A stretch of 64,000 nucleotides of DNA from Rhodococcus qingshengii (GTDB lineage: Bacteria > Actinomycetota > Actinomycetes > Mycobacteriales > Mycobacteriaceae): contig NZ_JAJNCL010000001.1 of assembly GCF_021025955.1 (NCBI RefSeq), positions 558,001 through 622,000 of the forward strand, written 5' to 3'. This document shows positions 17,059 to 26,437 of the stretch, in pieces. The notes beneath the pieces are model-generated. The model saw only the letters and a list, made by a program, of their open reading frames with translations, searched no databases and was not told the DNA's origin. Within the stretch, counting starts at the first letter, position 1. Each line of letters begins with the position of its first letter. A program made the translations under genes and the position numbers.

Positions 17059-20000
17059 GTGGCTGCCGCGACGCAGAAGGCACGCCGACCGAAGATCGAC
17101 CCTGTCGACCTCGCGGTCGCGCTCGGTCAGCACCCGCCGACGCCGGAGCAGGCGGCAGTGATCGCCGCACCGCTCGGTCCGACATTGGTGGTCGCCGGCG
17201 CCGGTGCCGGTAAGACAGAGACGATGGCTGCTCGCGTCGTGTGGCTGGTGGCAAACGGCTTCGTCGATCCCGAGGCCGTTCTCGGATTGACCTTCACGCG
17301 CAAAGCGGCGCAACAGCTCACGTCGCGAATCCGCAAGCGCTTGGCGCGACTGGCGGGTTCGGACGTGCTGCGGGCACTCGACCCCACCGGCGGAGTGCGC
17401 TCCCGGATTCTGGCCGGGGAACCCGAAGTCAGTACCTACCACGCTTACGCGGGACGGTTGCTGTCCGAACACGGACTGCTGTTGCCCATCGAACCCTCGG
17501 CGACGCTGTTGTCCGAGACCGAACTGTGGCAGGTCGCGCACCGCGTCGTGAGCGGTTGGGACAGCGATCTGGACACCGACAAGAATCCGGGGTCGATCAC
17601 CGAAACCGTTCTGGCCCTTGCCGGTCAGTTGGCGGAGCATCTGGTCGATCCCGAGCAGCTGCTCGAGGCGCACACCGAGTTGGACAAGCTGATTCACACT
17701 CTGCCTGCCGGTCCGAAACAGCGGGGTGGACCGAGCAAAGAACTACTGAATTACCTTGATGTGCAACACAAACGCATCGAGCTACTGCCCCTCGTCGCCC
17801 GGCTCGGCGAGACGTTGCGGCGCGAAGGTGCACTGGACTTCGGAAGTCAGATGTCGCTGTCGGCGCGGGTCGCTTCAGAGCATCCCGAGGTCGGGCAGAC
17901 CGAGCGTGGGCGCTTTCGGGTAGTCCTTCTCGACGAGTACCAGGACACCGGTCACGCTCAGCGAGTGTTGTTGTCGTCGTTGTTCGGTGGGGGAGCTGAC
18001 GGTCGGTTGGCGTTGACGGCCGTCGGCGATCCGATGCAGTCGATCTACGGTTGGCGCGGCGCGTCGGCGGCCAACCTGCCCCGGTTCGCAACCGATTTCC
18101 CGCTCGCCAACGGAAAGTCGGCTCCGACACTCGAACTGCTCACCAGTTGGCGCAACCCGCCGGAGGCTCTCGAGCTGGCCAACCTGTCTTCGGCGCCGTT
18201 GCGTCGACGCGGCGTGGCCGTCAGCACACTTCGTGCGCGGCCAGGAGCCGTCGCCGGAGACGTTCGACTGGCGTTACTCGGCGACGTCGAACAGGAACGT
18301 CAGTGGGTGGCGGAGAAAATCGCCGAAGAATACGAGGCGGCACGCGCCGAAGACCGCCCGACGCCCACGGCAGCAGTGTTGATCCGCCGAAACGCGGACG
18401 CTGCCCCGCTGGCCGAAGCTCTGCGGTCCAAAGGTCTGCCGGTCGAAGTGGTCGGACTCGGTGGGCTTCTGCACACCCCTGAGGTGGCGGACGTGATCGC
18501 CATGCTCCGAGTGGTCGCCGATCCACTGGCGGGCAGCGCAGCGGTTCGGCTACTCACCGGAGCGAGATGGCAAATCGGGGCGAAGGACCTCGCCGCACTC
18601 TCGCAGCGCTCCCGCGAACTCGCCATCTCCGCGGGATACGGAACTGCAGGTGCGGTCACCGACGCCGAGGCGCTCACCTCGGCGGTCCACGATGCATTGC
18701 CGGGGGAGAACGCCGAGCAAGCAGGCTTGGTCGACTCGATCTCCGATCCAGGTCCGGCGGAGCGCTATTCAGCCCTCGGGTACACACGCATCAACGCGAT
18801 AGCGGCAGAGTTGGCGTCCTTGCGCGAACGCATCGGCCAACCGCTCACCGAATTGGTGGCGGAGGTCGAGCGGGTGCTCGGTATCGGAATCGAGGCGGGA
18901 GCGCGGACCCGAGTCGGTGTCGTCGGCACTGCTGGCCGTGAGCATCTCGACGCGTTTGCCGACGTCGTCGCCAATTACGCGACGCGTCCGACGGCCAATC
19001 TGACCGGGATGCTCGCATTCTTCGCGGCCGCCGAACAGATCGAAAAGGGCCTCACCCCGGGCGAGGTGGAGGTGGCGCCGGATCGCGTGCAGATCTTGAC
19101 CGTGCACTCGGCGAAGGGTCTGGAATGGGAAGTGGTCGCGATCCCGCATGTCAGCGACGGGGTGTTCCCCTCGTCCACCGCGTCCGGGTCCTGGCTCGGT
19201 GCCCTCGCCGAACTGCCGCCGTCGTTGCGCGGTGACCGGGCCGTCGACGCGGATTCGGCGGATGGTGTGCCAGTGCTCGACCTCGAGGAGTTGTACAACC
19301 GCAAGGACCTCGAGAACGCGATAACGGCTCACAAGAAGGCACTGTCCAACCGTCGACTGGACGAGGACCGTCGATTGTTCTACGTCGCGCTGACCAGAAC
19401 CGAACGGGCACTGTTCATCTCGGCTCATCACTGGGCAGAATCCGGTTCGGAACCGAAGGGGCCTTCGGAGTTCCTGGACGAGCTGCATCAGATGGTCACT
19501 GCCGAAAACGACGCCGGTGAAGACGGTTCACGCGGTGTGATCGGCGTTGTGGAGGAATGGGCGCCGGCGCCGGAACCCGACACCGAGAACCCGTTGGCAT
19601 CTACGCCCCGGACGGCGCAGTGGCCACCCGATCCGCTGGGTGCGCGCCGCGGGGCCGTCGAGGCGGGAGCCGCGAGCGTCCTGTCCGCTCTCGCATCGCT
19701 GCCGCAAAACAGCGAAGAGACGGAAGAACCGGAGGACGATCCGGAAAACTGGGCTTCGGACGTCGACGTTCTCTTGGCCGAGCGCGAAGCCCGGGCAAAC
19801 GCGCGTGCCGAAGTGATTCTCCCCGCACAGCTTTCGGTGACTCAGCTCGTCGACCTCAAAGCCGATCCGGACGAACTCGCGGCACGTCTGCGTAGACCAC
19901 TGCCGTACCCACCGAATCCGCTCGCTCGGCGAGGCACGGCTTTTCACGCCTGGATCGAGCGAAGGTTCGGTGCGACCCGGCTGTTGGATCTCGACGAACT

Positions 20001-20451
20001 ACCCGGCGCAGCGGATACCGGCGCGGGCCCCGAGACCGATCTGGTGAAACTGCAGGATGCATTCCTGCGGTCCCCGTGGGCCAATCGCAGCCCGATCGAA
20101 GTGGAAGTTCCCTTCGAGACTTCTATCGCGGGAACGGTTTTGCGAGGTCGGATCGACGCTGTGTTCGCCGATCCAGACGGCGGATGGACGGTGATCGACT
20201 GGAAGACCGGTGCCGAACCTTCGGCCGCCAACGAGGACGCTGTTGTGATGCAGTTGGCCGCGTATCGGGTGGCCTGGGCCGAATTGATGTCAGCCAGAGC
20301 TCGTTCGGCAGGGCGCAACGAACAGTTTCCGGCCGACAAGGTGCGCGCGGCGTTTCACTACGTGCGATCGGGTCGCACCATCGCCCCCGAGAACCTGCCG
20401 GACGGTGAGGCTCTCGCGCACCTCATCCGAACGGCAGGCGCGCAGGACTAG
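17059..20451 (+). CDS. adnB: AdnB: lead motor/nuclease subunit of the AdnAB resection complex
   Basis: 1130 residues with the same two-part design as AdnA. Walker A AGAGAGKT (46-53), intact motif II D292-E293-Y294-Q295, motif III-like GDPMQSIYGWRGA, later motifs TVHSAKGLEWEVV and LFYVALTRTE. The C-terminal nuclease shows GRIDAVF, VIDWKTG (D1047, K1049) and QLAAYRVAW. Unlike AdnA it has no obvious four-cysteine cluster at the end. It is expected to be the main translocating ATPase of the heterodimer. GTG start directly follows the adnA TAA. Its stop codon overlaps the stop of the convergent DoxX gene. Confidence 0.92.
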   Translation: MAAATQKARRPKIDPVDLAVALGQHPPTPEQAAVIAAPLGPTLVVAGAGAGKTETMAARVVWLVANGFVDPEAVLGLTFTRKAAQQLTSRIRKRLARLAGSDVLRALDPTGGVRSRILAGEPEVSTYHAYAGRLLSEHGLLLPIEPSATLLSETELWQVAHRVVSGWDSDLDTDKNPGSITETVLALAGQLAEHLVDPEQLLEAHTELDKLIHTLPAGPKQRGGPSKELLNYLDVQHKRIELLPLVARLGETLRREGALDFGSQMSLSARVASEHPEVGQTERGRFRVVLLDEYQDTGHAQRVLLSSLFGGGADGRLALTAVGDPMQSIYGWRGASAANLPRFATDFPLANGKSAPTLELLTSWRNPPEALELANLSSAPLRRRGVAVSTLRARPGAVAGDVRLALLGDVEQERQWVAEKIAEEYEAARAEDRPTPTAAVLIRRNADAAPLAEALRSKGLPVEVVGLGGLLHTPEVADVIAMLRVVADPLAGSAAVRLLTGARWQIGAKDLAALSQRSRELAISAGYGTAGAVTDAEALTSAVHDALPGENAEQAGLVDSISDPGPAERYSALGYTRINAIAAELASLRERIGQPLTELVAEVERVLGIGIEAGARTRVGVVGTAGREHLDAFADVVANYATRPTANLTGMLAFFAAAEQIEKGLTPGEVEVAPDRVQILTVHSAKGLEWEVVAIPHVSDGVFPSSTASGSWLGALAELPPSLRGDRAVDADSADGVPVLDLEELYNRKDLENAITAHKKALSNRRLDEDRRLFYVALTRTERALFISAHHWAESGSEPKGPSEFLDELHQMVTAENDAGEDGSRGVIGVVEEWAPAPEPDTENPLASTPRTAQWPPDPLGARRGAVEAGAASVLSALASLPQNSEETEEPEDDPENWASDVDVLLAEREARANARAEVILPAQLSVTQLVDLKADPDELAARLRRPLPYPPNPLARRGTAFHAWIERRFGATRLLDLDELPGAADTGAGPETDLVKLQDAFLRSPWANRSPIEVEVPFETSIAGTVLRGRIDAVFADPDGGWTVIDWKTGAEPSAANEDAVVMQLAAYRVAWAELMSARARSAGRNEQFPADKVRAAFHYVRSGRTIAPENLPDGEALAHLIRTAGAQD

Positions 20452-20849
20452 CTGGCGTTTCGACGAGCTTTGAGCGCTTCGGTCACCAGCGGAACCTGCA
20501 GGGGGAGACGTGCGATCGAACCGATCTTCTGCGGCGTGGATGTCTTCGGGCTTCGGCACCAGTCGATCGCCATCTGAATGTTGGCGGGGAACACGGCAAC
20601 AAAGAGCGCGGCGGCAAGGCCCGCGCCGAGCTTGCGAGTCTTCGGCACAGCCAAGGCCGCGCCGATCGCCAGTTCCGCGACACCCGACACCTGCGTGTAG
20701 GTGCGCGCCTGACCGGGAAGCTGGCGGGGAACGGTGCTGTCGAAGAAGGAGGGCGCGACAAAATGCATGGTCCCTGCGCCGAGAAGGATGGCCGACAAAC
20801 GAAGAGCGGCTGCTTGGCTGGGAGTGGACGTCGAACTGGTGAAAGGCAT
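20448..20849 (-). CDS. DoxX family small membrane protein
   Basis: 133 residues with four hydrophobic segments and the family features GAGTMHFVAPSFFDSTVP at the first helix and GVAELAIGAALAVP in the second. DoxX-like proteins are poorly defined membrane proteins; in mycobacteria one is part of a membrane oxidoreductase complex. Start ATG 20849 gives the usual length; an upstream in-frame start exists but adds no conserved sequence. Stop overlaps the adnB stop tail to tail, so there is no intergenic space. Confidence 0.78.
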   Translation of the reverse strand: MPFTSSTSTPSQAAALRLSAILLGAGTMHFVAPSFFDSTVPRQLPGQARTYTQVSGVAELAIGAALAVPKTRKLGAGLAAALFVAVFPANIQMAIDWCRSPKTSTPQKIGSIARLPLQVPLVTEALKARRNAS

Positions 20850-21017
20850 TTGCCCAGCCTGCCTGACGGTGGCTCCACTTGCCAGTACCGGTGCCGGTAT
20901 CGGCGCCACTACCGGCGCGCTATTCGGCGCCCGAGTTCCGAAGTCGATCTTCGAGGGTTACGCTGCCTGCCGATGTCCGTGTAGGTATTTCGTAAGTTCG
21001 AGTGAGAGAGTCGATGT

Positions 21018-22085
21018 ATGGCCGGTAAGCTCCGGGCGCGTTTGACCAGGTCGGAAGCATTGACCGATCAGCCTGACTTCGCCCTTGTCGGGGTGCTGCG
21101 AATTCCCCAGCTGCAGACCAGTCCAGCTCGGGCCATCTACAAGCGAGTTCTCATCGCGTTGAGTGCTCTCGGCGCCGCCGTGTTGATCGTGTACATCGAT
21201 CGTGCGGGCTACCGTGACGCTCAGGACAACGAACTTTCCCTACTCGATTGCATCTACTATGCGACGGTTTCGCTCTCGACCACCGGCTACGGCGACATCA
21301 CCCCGTTCACGCCGTCCGCGCGCCTGGTCAACGTCCTGTTGATCACGCCACTTCGAATCTTCTTCTTGATCGTGTTGGTCGGCACCACACTTTCAGCTCT
21401 GACCGAGAGTTCGCGTCAGGCGTTCAAAATTCAGCGTTGGAGGCAGCACGTGCGTAATCACACCGTCGTCGTCGGATACGGAACCAAGGGGCGCACGGCA
21501 ATCGAAGCCATGCTCGGGGACGGTGTGCCGGCGTCGGAGATCGTGGTCGTCGACACCGATCAGGCCGTACTGGATTCCGCTGCCAGTAAGGGGTTGGTGA
21601 CGGTATTCGGTTCGGCTACGAAATCGGACGTACTTCGGTTGGCAGGCGCGCAGAATGCGTCGTCGATCATCGTGGCAACCAACCGCGACGACACCGCAGT
21701 GCTCGTGACGCTGACAGCTCGGGAAATTGCGCCGAAGGCCAAGATCGCCGCAGCCATCCGTGAAGCCGACAATGCGCATCTCCTCCGTCAGTCCGGCGCA
21801 GACTCGGTGGTCGTCTCTTCGGAGACGGCCGGCCGACTCCTCGGCATCGCGACCACGACGCCGACCGTCGTGGAGATGATCGAAGACCTGCTGACTCCGG
21901 AAGCCGGATTCGCGATCGCCGAGCGCGCCGTCGAGCGTGACGAGGTCGGTGGCTCTCCGCGTCATCTCTCCGACATCGTGCTCGGAGTCGTTCGAGACGG
22001 CCGTCTGGTTCGCGTCGGTTCGCCCGAGGTGGACGCCGTCGAGGAGAACGATCGCCTGCTGTACATCCGCCGCGTCACGAACTGA
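21018..22085 (+). CDS. Potassium channel family protein with RCK/TrkA regulatory domains
   Basis: 355 residues: transmembrane helix (~43-60), pore loop with selectivity filter T88-T89-G90-Y91-G92-D93, second helix (~102-125), then a TrkA-N (RCK) Rossmann domain starting HTVVVGYGTKGRTAIEAM and a TrkA-C domain near the end. This two-helix/RCK plan gives a tetrameric, ligand-gated K+ channel or K+ efflux protein. Start ATG 21018. Position between adnB and nudC is the same as Rv3200c between Rv3201c and Rv3199c. Confidence 0.92.
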   Translation: MAGKLRARLTRSEALTDQPDFALVGVLRIPQLQTSPARAIYKRVLIALSALGAAVLIVYIDRAGYRDAQDNELSLLDCIYYATVSLSTTGYGDITPFTPSARLVNVLLITPLRIFFLIVLVGTTLSALTESSRQAFKIQRWRQHVRNHTVVVGYGTKGRTAIEAMLGDGVPASEIVVVDTDQAVLDSAASKGLVTVFGSATKSDVLRLAGAQNASSIIVATNRDDTAVLVTLTAREIAPKAKIAAAIREADNAHLLRQSGADSVVVSSETAGRLLGIATTTPTVVEMIEDLLTPEAGFAIAERAVERDEVGGSPRHLSDIVLGVVRDGRLVRVGSPEVDAVEENDRLLYIRRVTN

Positions 22086-22117
22086 GTGCTACCGAGCTTC
22101 GTGCGCGCAGTAATGTC

Positions 22118-23023
22118 GTGAGCGTGAACGACTTCCAGCTGACCGAAACACCTCTGCTCTCACGTTCGAGCGTCGGCCGCGCCGAGGAATTGCGGTCGGA
22201 CGCCGCTGCACTGACCACGGGGTGGGCGGATGCGCTGCTTCTACGGGTGAATTCACGGGGTCAGGTCAAGGTGTCGCCGGAAGGTCAGTTGGTCTTCGCC
22301 GAGGCAACCGAGTTGGGTCCCGAACCGGTGCGCGGTGCGGTGTTCCTGGGAATTCGCGAGAATCGCCACGTGTGGGCGATGCGGGTGTCGCTGTTGGCGG
22401 GCACGTTGTCCGAATTGCGGATGCTCGGCGGAACACTCGACGACGCGGACGCCGGCCTGTTGACCGGTGCCGTCGCGATTCTCAACTGGCACGACAGTGC
22501 CGGATTCAGCGCTATCGACGGCGCACCGAGTGAGCCCACCATGTCCGGCTGGTCTCGCATCTCCACGTCCACGGGCCACGAGGAGTTTCCCCGAACCGAT
22601 CCGGCGGTCATCTGCCTGGTGCACGACGGCGGCGATCGAGTTCTGCTCGCGCGTCAGCCGACCTGGCCGCAGCGGCGTTTCTCGATTCTCGCGGGATTTG
22701 TCGAGGCCGGGGAGTCGCTCGAAACGTGTGTTGTCCGCGAGATCAAGGAAGAGGTCGGTATCGACGTGCACAGCGTCCGATACCTCGGCAGCCAGCCCTG
22801 GCCGTTCCCGCGCTCGGTGATGTTGGGCTTTGCCGCAATCGGCGATCCCGCAGCTCCGCTGCTGTTCGCGGACGGCGAGATCGCCGAGGGCACCTGGTTC
22901 ACCAAGGACGAGGTGCGCGCCGCTCTCGAACTCGGCGACTGGGGTTCGGAAGCGGACGCGCCACTGCTGCTGCCCGGATCGATCTCCATCGCTCGCGGAA
23001 TGCTCGAGAGCTGGGTCAAGTAA
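22118..23023 (+). CDS. nudC: NAD(+)/NADH diphosphatase NudC
   Basis: 301 residues. The Nudix box lies at 193-215 (GFVEAGESLE then REIKEEVG) and is followed by the NADH-pyrophosphatase signature SQPWPFPRS (225-233), so it should cleave NADH/NAD+ to NMN(H) and AMP, or decap NAD-RNA. The zinc-ribbon cysteines of E. coli NudC are absent (NWHDSAGF replaces the first pair); mycobacterial NudC has the same replacement, so this is lineage-typical. GTG start 22118, with a second GTG two codons later as alternative; 32 bp after the K+ channel. Confidence 0.92.
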   Translation: MSVNDFQLTETPLLSRSSVGRAEELRSDAAALTTGWADALLLRVNSRGQVKVSPEGQLVFAEATELGPEPVRGAVFLGIRENRHVWAMRVSLLAGTLSELRMLGGTLDDADAGLLTGAVAILNWHDSAGFSAIDGAPSEPTMSGWSRISTSTGHEEFPRTDPAVICLVHDGGDRVLLARQPTWPQRRFSILAGFVEAGESLETCVVREIKEEVGIDVHSVRYLGSQPWPFPRSVMLGFAAIGDPAAPLLFADGEIAEGTWFTKDEVRAALELGDWGSEADAPLLLPGSISIARGMLESWVK

Positions 23024-23053
23024 GAGCTGGATCGAGTAGCAGCCGGAGAAGAT

Positions 23054-23311
23054 CTACAGACCTAGGGCCTGCTTGACCTGGTTGAGTGACGGGTTGGTCG
23101 CGACGCTACCGTCGCCGTACTTCACGGTCGGAACGACGTGATTGCCACCGTTGACGCTGCCGACAAAGTCAGCTGCTGCCGGATCGTTCTCGATGTCGAT
23201 CTCGGTGTACTCGATCCCCGACGCATTGAGCTGCGTCTTGAGGCGGCGGCAGTAGCCGCACCACGTGGTCGAGTAGATGGTCAGGGCAGGCGCGTTTTCG
23301 GTAGAAGTCAC
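23054..23311 (-). CDS. mrx1: Mycoredoxin 1 (glutaredoxin-like, mycothiol-dependent)
   Basis: 85 residues with a thioredoxin fold and redox motif C18-G19-Y20-C21 after LTIYSTTW. The cis-proline/VPTVKYGDG segment and the short C-terminal helix match mycoredoxin-1, which reduces mycothiol-protein mixed disulfides in the cytosol. GTG start at 23311 gives the family length (Rv3198A is of similar size). Divergent from uvrD2 with about 115 bp between, and tail to tail with nudC. Confidence 0.9.
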   Translation of the reverse strand: MTSTENAPALTIYSTTWCGYCRRLKTQLNASGIEYTEIDIENDPAAADFVGSVNGGNHVVPTVKYGDGSVATNPSLNQVKQALGL

Positions 23312-23426
23312 GGCCGATATAACACCACGACCGAGAGCGTTGTTCCGTATCGGCCCGTGTTCTCTTGCCCACATACCGTCGGGCGCGGCGATTGAAGTGT
23401 CGGAACGTCCTGCCATGATGGTGCCT

Positions 23427-25553
23427 ATGCCTGCGGACACCGGACTGGATCCAGAACAATCGGCCGCCGTGCTCGCGCCACGCGGCCCGGTGTGCGTCCT
23501 TGCGGGCGCTGGAACAGGCAAAACCCGCACCATTACACGTCGGATCGCTCATCTGGTTGCCGACGGTCATGTGTCGGCCGGTCAGGTGCTTGCCGTGACA
23601 TTCACAGCTCGTGCGGCCGGGGAAATGCGTGGACGTCTCCGTGAGCTGGGCGTCGGCGGGAGTGGGCCGCAGGTTCAGGCTCGAACCTTTCACGCCGCTG
23701 CTCTCCGGCAACTGAAGTACTTCTGGCCGCAGGTTGTCGGTGACACGCCGTGGCGTCTGCTCGACCGAAAGTTTGCAGTTGTCAGTAGCGCCGCAGCTCG
23801 GGTGGGATTGCCCACCAGCACGGAAAGCGTCCGGGACCTCGCCAGTGAAATCGAATGGTCGAAGGCTTCGCTTATCGCGCCGGAGGATTACCCACGCGCG
23901 ATCGCCAAGATTCGCCGTGAGGCACCGGTCGATGCCACCAAGGTGGCCCAGGTTTATGCGGCATACGAAGAGCTGAAGGCACGCGGCCAGGACGGCATGC
24001 TCCTGGACTTCGACGATCTCCTACTTCACACAGCGGCAGCTCTCGAAGAGCATTCGACGGTCGCCGACGAGTTCCGCGAGCGGTATCGCTGCTTCGTCGT
24101 CGACGAGTATCAGGACGTCACCCCACTTCAGCAGCGTGTGCTCGACGCCTGGCTGGGGGACCGCGACGACCTGACCGTGGTCGGCGATGCGAATCAGACT
24201 ATCTACTCCTTCACCGGCGCCACCCCGAACTACCTGTTGGACTTCTCCCGCAAATTCCCCGAGGCGACTGTCGTCCGGCTCGAACGGGACTACCGCTCCA
24301 CGCCTGAGGTCGTGTCGTTGGCGAACCGCGTGATCGGTGCGGCGCGCGGGCGGATCGCCGGGACGCGTCTGCAGTTGATCGGGCAGCGCGCACCGGGGCC
24401 CGAGCCGGAGTTCATGGAGTTCGACGACGAGCCGGCCGAGGCGCTCGGCGTTGCGCGGGCGATCAAACGGCTGATCGCGGCAGGCACCCCCGCCGCCGAG
24501 ATCGCTGTTCTGTACCGGATCAATGCCCAGTCCGAGGCGCACGAGCAGGCGCTCACCAAGCTCGGCATCCCGTTCCAGGTGCGCGGTGGAGAGGGCTTCT
24601 TCACCCGCACCGAGGTCCGTCAGGCGGTGGCGGCGCTGCGCCAGGCTGCCGGACGCGACGACCTCCCCGAAGGTGCAGACAACGGCGAAGCGCTGGTCTC
24701 ACTCGTTCGCGCCGTACTCGCTCCGCTCGGCCTGACCAACGAGGAGCCTGCGGGTACTCAGGCACGCGAACGCTGGGCGTCGCTCTCGGCTCTCGTGGCG
24801 CTGACCGAAGAACAACTCGTCCACGAACCCGAACTGACGCTGACCGGGCTTCTGCAGGAGCTCACGGCCCGAGCCGAGGCGCGGCACCCACCGACAGTGC
24901 AGGGCGTGACGCTGGCTTCGCTCCACGCGGCCAAGGGGCTCGAATGGGATGCGGTGTTCCTGGTCGGCCTCAACGACGGCACCCTGCCGATCCAACACGT
25001 TCTCGGCGACGCCAATTCGGGCGCCGACGACGTCGCGGTGGAGGAGGAGCGTCGGCTTCTCTACGTGGGGGTGACCCGCGCTCGTGAGCATCTGCAACTG
25101 TCGTGGGCGCTGGCCCGCAACGAGGGCGGACGCAAGTCCCGTCGTCGGTCGAGGTTCCTCAACGGACTCATCCCGGAGGATTCGCTGGCCTCGCGCGTCG
25201 CCGCGCCGTCGTCGGGGAACAAGAAGCGTCCGCGCTGCCGCGTATGCGGCAAACCGTTGATCGGGACGTCGGCGACAATGCTCGGACGCTGCGAGAAGTG
25301 CCCGTCCAATGTCGACCTGGAATTGCTCGAACATCTCAAGGCCTGGCGTCTGGACAAATCCCGTGAACTCAAAGTTCCGGCCTATGTCGTCTTCAGTGAC
25401 AACACACTGATGGCTATTGCCGAACAACGACCACAAGACAATCGTGGGCTGGTCTCGATTCCCGGAATCGGGCCGAAGAAACTCGACAATTTCGGTGAGG
25501 ACGTACTTGCTGTCATTCGCGGTGAACTGCGAGCGGCAACACTCGATATCTGA
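23427..25553 (+). CDS. uvrD2: ATP-dependent DNA helicase UvrD2
   Basis: 708 residues. SF1A motifs: Walker A AGAGTGKT (26-33), VDEYQD motif [12 protein letters not shown] motif [18 protein letters not shown] motif V and LLYVGVTRA motif VI. A tetracysteine zinc motif (C604-x2-C607 and C622-x2-C625) precedes a C-terminal HRDC domain (VYxVFSDNTL region, IPGIGPKKL). This architecture defines mycobacterial UvrD2, a 3'-5' helicase dependent on Ku in some settings and essential in M. tuberculosis. Start is uncertain between ATG 23418 and ATG 23427; neither has a clear RBS. Confidence 0.92.
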   Translation: MPADTGLDPEQSAAVLAPRGPVCVLAGAGTGKTRTITRRIAHLVADGHVSAGQVLAVTFTARAAGEMRGRLRELGVGGSGPQVQARTFHAAALRQLKYFWPQVVGDTPWRLLDRKFAVVSSAAARVGLPTSTESVRDLASEIEWSKASLIAPEDYPRAIAKIRREAPVDATKVAQVYAAYEELKARGQDGMLLDFDDLLLHTAAALEEHSTVADEFRERYRCFVVDEYQDVTPLQQRVLDAWLGDRDDLTVVGDANQTIYSFTGATPNYLLDFSRKFPEATVVRLERDYRSTPEVVSLANRVIGAARGRIAGTRLQLIGQRAPGPEPEFMEFDDEPAEALGVARAIKRLIAAGTPAAEIAVLYRINAQSEAHEQALTKLGIPFQVRGGEGFFTRTEVRQAVAALRQAAGRDDLPEGADNGEALVSLVRAVLAPLGLTNEEPAGTQARERWASLSALVALTEEQLVHEPELTLTGLLQELTARAEARHPPTVQGVTLASLHAAKGLEWDAVFLVGLNDGTLPIQHVLGDANSGADDVAVEEERRLLYVGVTRAREHLQLSWALARNEGGRKSRRRSRFLNGLIPEDSLASRVAAPSSGNKKRPRCRVCGKPLIGTSATMLGRCEKCPSNVDLELLEHLKAWRLDKSRELKVPAYVVFSDNTLMAIAEQRPQDNRGLVSIPGIGPKKLDNFGEDVLAVIRGELRAATLDI

Positions 25554-25597
25554 CAACACATCTGAATCGACAACCGTGAGTTACATAACCGCAGGTC

Positions 25598-25635
25598 AAA
25601 AATAGGTTGTGCAGATTCGAGAGATTCTCTACTCT
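25598..25635 (+). promoter_or_regulatory. Autoregulated WhiB7-type promoter
   Basis: A-tract AAAAATA (598-604 of the 25000s) lies two bases before a -35 box TTGTGC (25607-25612). After a 17-bp spacer comes the -10 box TACTCT (25630-25635). An AT-rich block abutting the -35 is the hallmark of promoters activated by WhiB7 bound to the housekeeping sigma factor, including its own gene. Transcription would start near 25642, giving a ~400-base leader. Confidence 0.7.
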
Positions 25636-25707
25636 GGTTTTCAGTGTTACGGGGCAACCTGTGCGCAGAAACTATCCGGACCGACACGAAATGGAGGTGG
25701 CAAATAA

Positions 25708-25884
25708 ATGACGAACTTGATCTCTTACGAAGCGTGCGCACGCGCAAAGTTCGCTGTTGCCGCCCCCATGCTGCCGCGTGCAGCGGGATGGGCGCAGCAT
25801 GCGTTCCGCCTGCGCCCTCAAGCCGCAGCAAAGAAAGCAGCTGTCGAGTCCGTGTTCTTAAGCCATCGAGGTATTTCTCGGTAG
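25708..25884 (+). CDS. whiB7 leader peptide (regulatory upstream ORF, 58 aa)
   Basis: ATG 25708 has a strong GGAGG (25693-25697) eleven bases upstream, and the frame runs 58 codons to TAG (25882-25884). The peptide begins MTNLISYEACARAKF and is Ala/Arg/Lys-rich. It ends 19 bp before a strong terminator-like hairpin. In mycobacteria and Streptomyces a translated uORF in the whiB7 leader senses ribosome inhibition: stalling on the uORF prevents terminator formation. The layout here supports the same mechanism. The sequence is seen directly; the function is inferred from the family. Confidence 0.75.
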   Translation: MTNLISYEACARAKFAVAAPMLPRAAGWAQHAFRLRPQAAAKKAAVESVFLSHRGISR

Positions 25885-25903
25885 GACACATCCGTTCACT
25901 TAC

Positions 25904-25945
25904 GGCCACGGACCCGCAGCCCCTGCGGACCGTGGCCTTTGTGTT
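25904..25945 (+). terminator. Intrinsic attenuator in the whiB7 leader
   Basis: GGCCACGG (25904-25911) pairs perfectly with CCGTGGCC (25930-25937). Inside, CCGCAG (25914-25919) pairs with CTGCGG (25923-25928) around a CCC loop, giving a 14-bp hairpin with a small bulge. A T-rich run TTTGTGTT follows. It lies between the uORF and whiB7, where it would stop transcription unless translation of the uORF is disturbed. The rest of 25946-26045 holds only the spacer and the whiB7 RBS (AGGAGA, ~26034-26039). Confidence 0.75.
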
Positions 25946-26045
25946 GGATACCCCTCTTGATCTGGTTTCCGACTCGGCTCAGGTTCGCACCCATCGAACC
26001 CATATCGTGCGACATAGTTTCGCATCCGAGCACTAGGAGACCGAG

Positions 26046-26390
26046 TTGTCTGCCCAGACAATCCGCGTGGAATCCGAAAACTCCACCACTGCAGTAACAT
26101 CCACCGACGTCACTTCGGCTGCAGTGACATTCATCGAGGTCGCGTCCACCCGCCGCGACCTGCCGTGCCGGGCATCCAACCCCGATCTCTGGTTCGCCGA
26201 AGCTCCGGCCGAACTCGAGCAGGCCAAGGCACTGTGCGCGCAGTGCCCCATCCGTTCCCGTTGTCTCAGTGCGGCTCTCGACCGCGCCGAGCCCTGGGGG
26301 GTGTGGGGAGGCGAGATCCTCGATCAGGGGGCCGTCATAGCGCGCAAGAGACCGAGGGGGCGCCCACGCAAGCAACTTGTGTGCGCGTGA
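26046..26390 (+). CDS. whiB7: WhiB7, [4Fe-4S] transcriptional activator of antibiotic resistance
   Basis: 114 residues. Four cluster cysteines C41, C64, C67 and C73, the WhiB turn G85-V-W-G-G89, and a C-terminal AT-hook RGRPRK (104-109), which together distinguish WhiB7 from other WhiB proteins. It binds sigma-A region 4 and AT-rich DNA beside the -35 box to switch on intrinsic resistance genes upon ribosome stress. The long N-terminal tail (1-37) is Ser/Thr-rich. TTG start 26046 has AGGAGA upstream. Expression appears controlled by the promoter, uORF and hairpin listed before it. Convergent with the ABC1-kinase gene. Confidence 0.95.
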   Translation: MSAQTIRVESENSTTAVTSTDVTSAAVTFIEVASTRRDLPCRASNPDLWFAEAPAELEQAKALCAQCPIRSRCLSAALDRAEPWGVWGGEILDQGAVIARKRPRGRPRKQLVCA

Positions 26391-26396
26391 GAGCTC

Positions 26397-26437
26397 TATT
26401 CGGCGGAGCCGGTGTCTTATTCGGCGGAGCCGGTGTC
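26397..26437. repeat. Two tandem 20-bp repeats, 21-bp period, at the whiB7/ABC1-kinase junction
   Basis: TATTCGGCGGAGCCGGTGTC occurs at 26397-26416 and again at 26418-26437. The second copy encodes the last residues (DTGSAE) and stop of the ABC1-kinase gene; the first copy lies after that stop. It looks like a recent short duplication of the gene's 3' end. Confidence 0.85.

Noticed and set aside
22118..23023. NudC lacking its zinc-ribbon cysteines
   Set aside because: Mycobacterial NudC has the same replacement, so it is lineage-typical and not decay.
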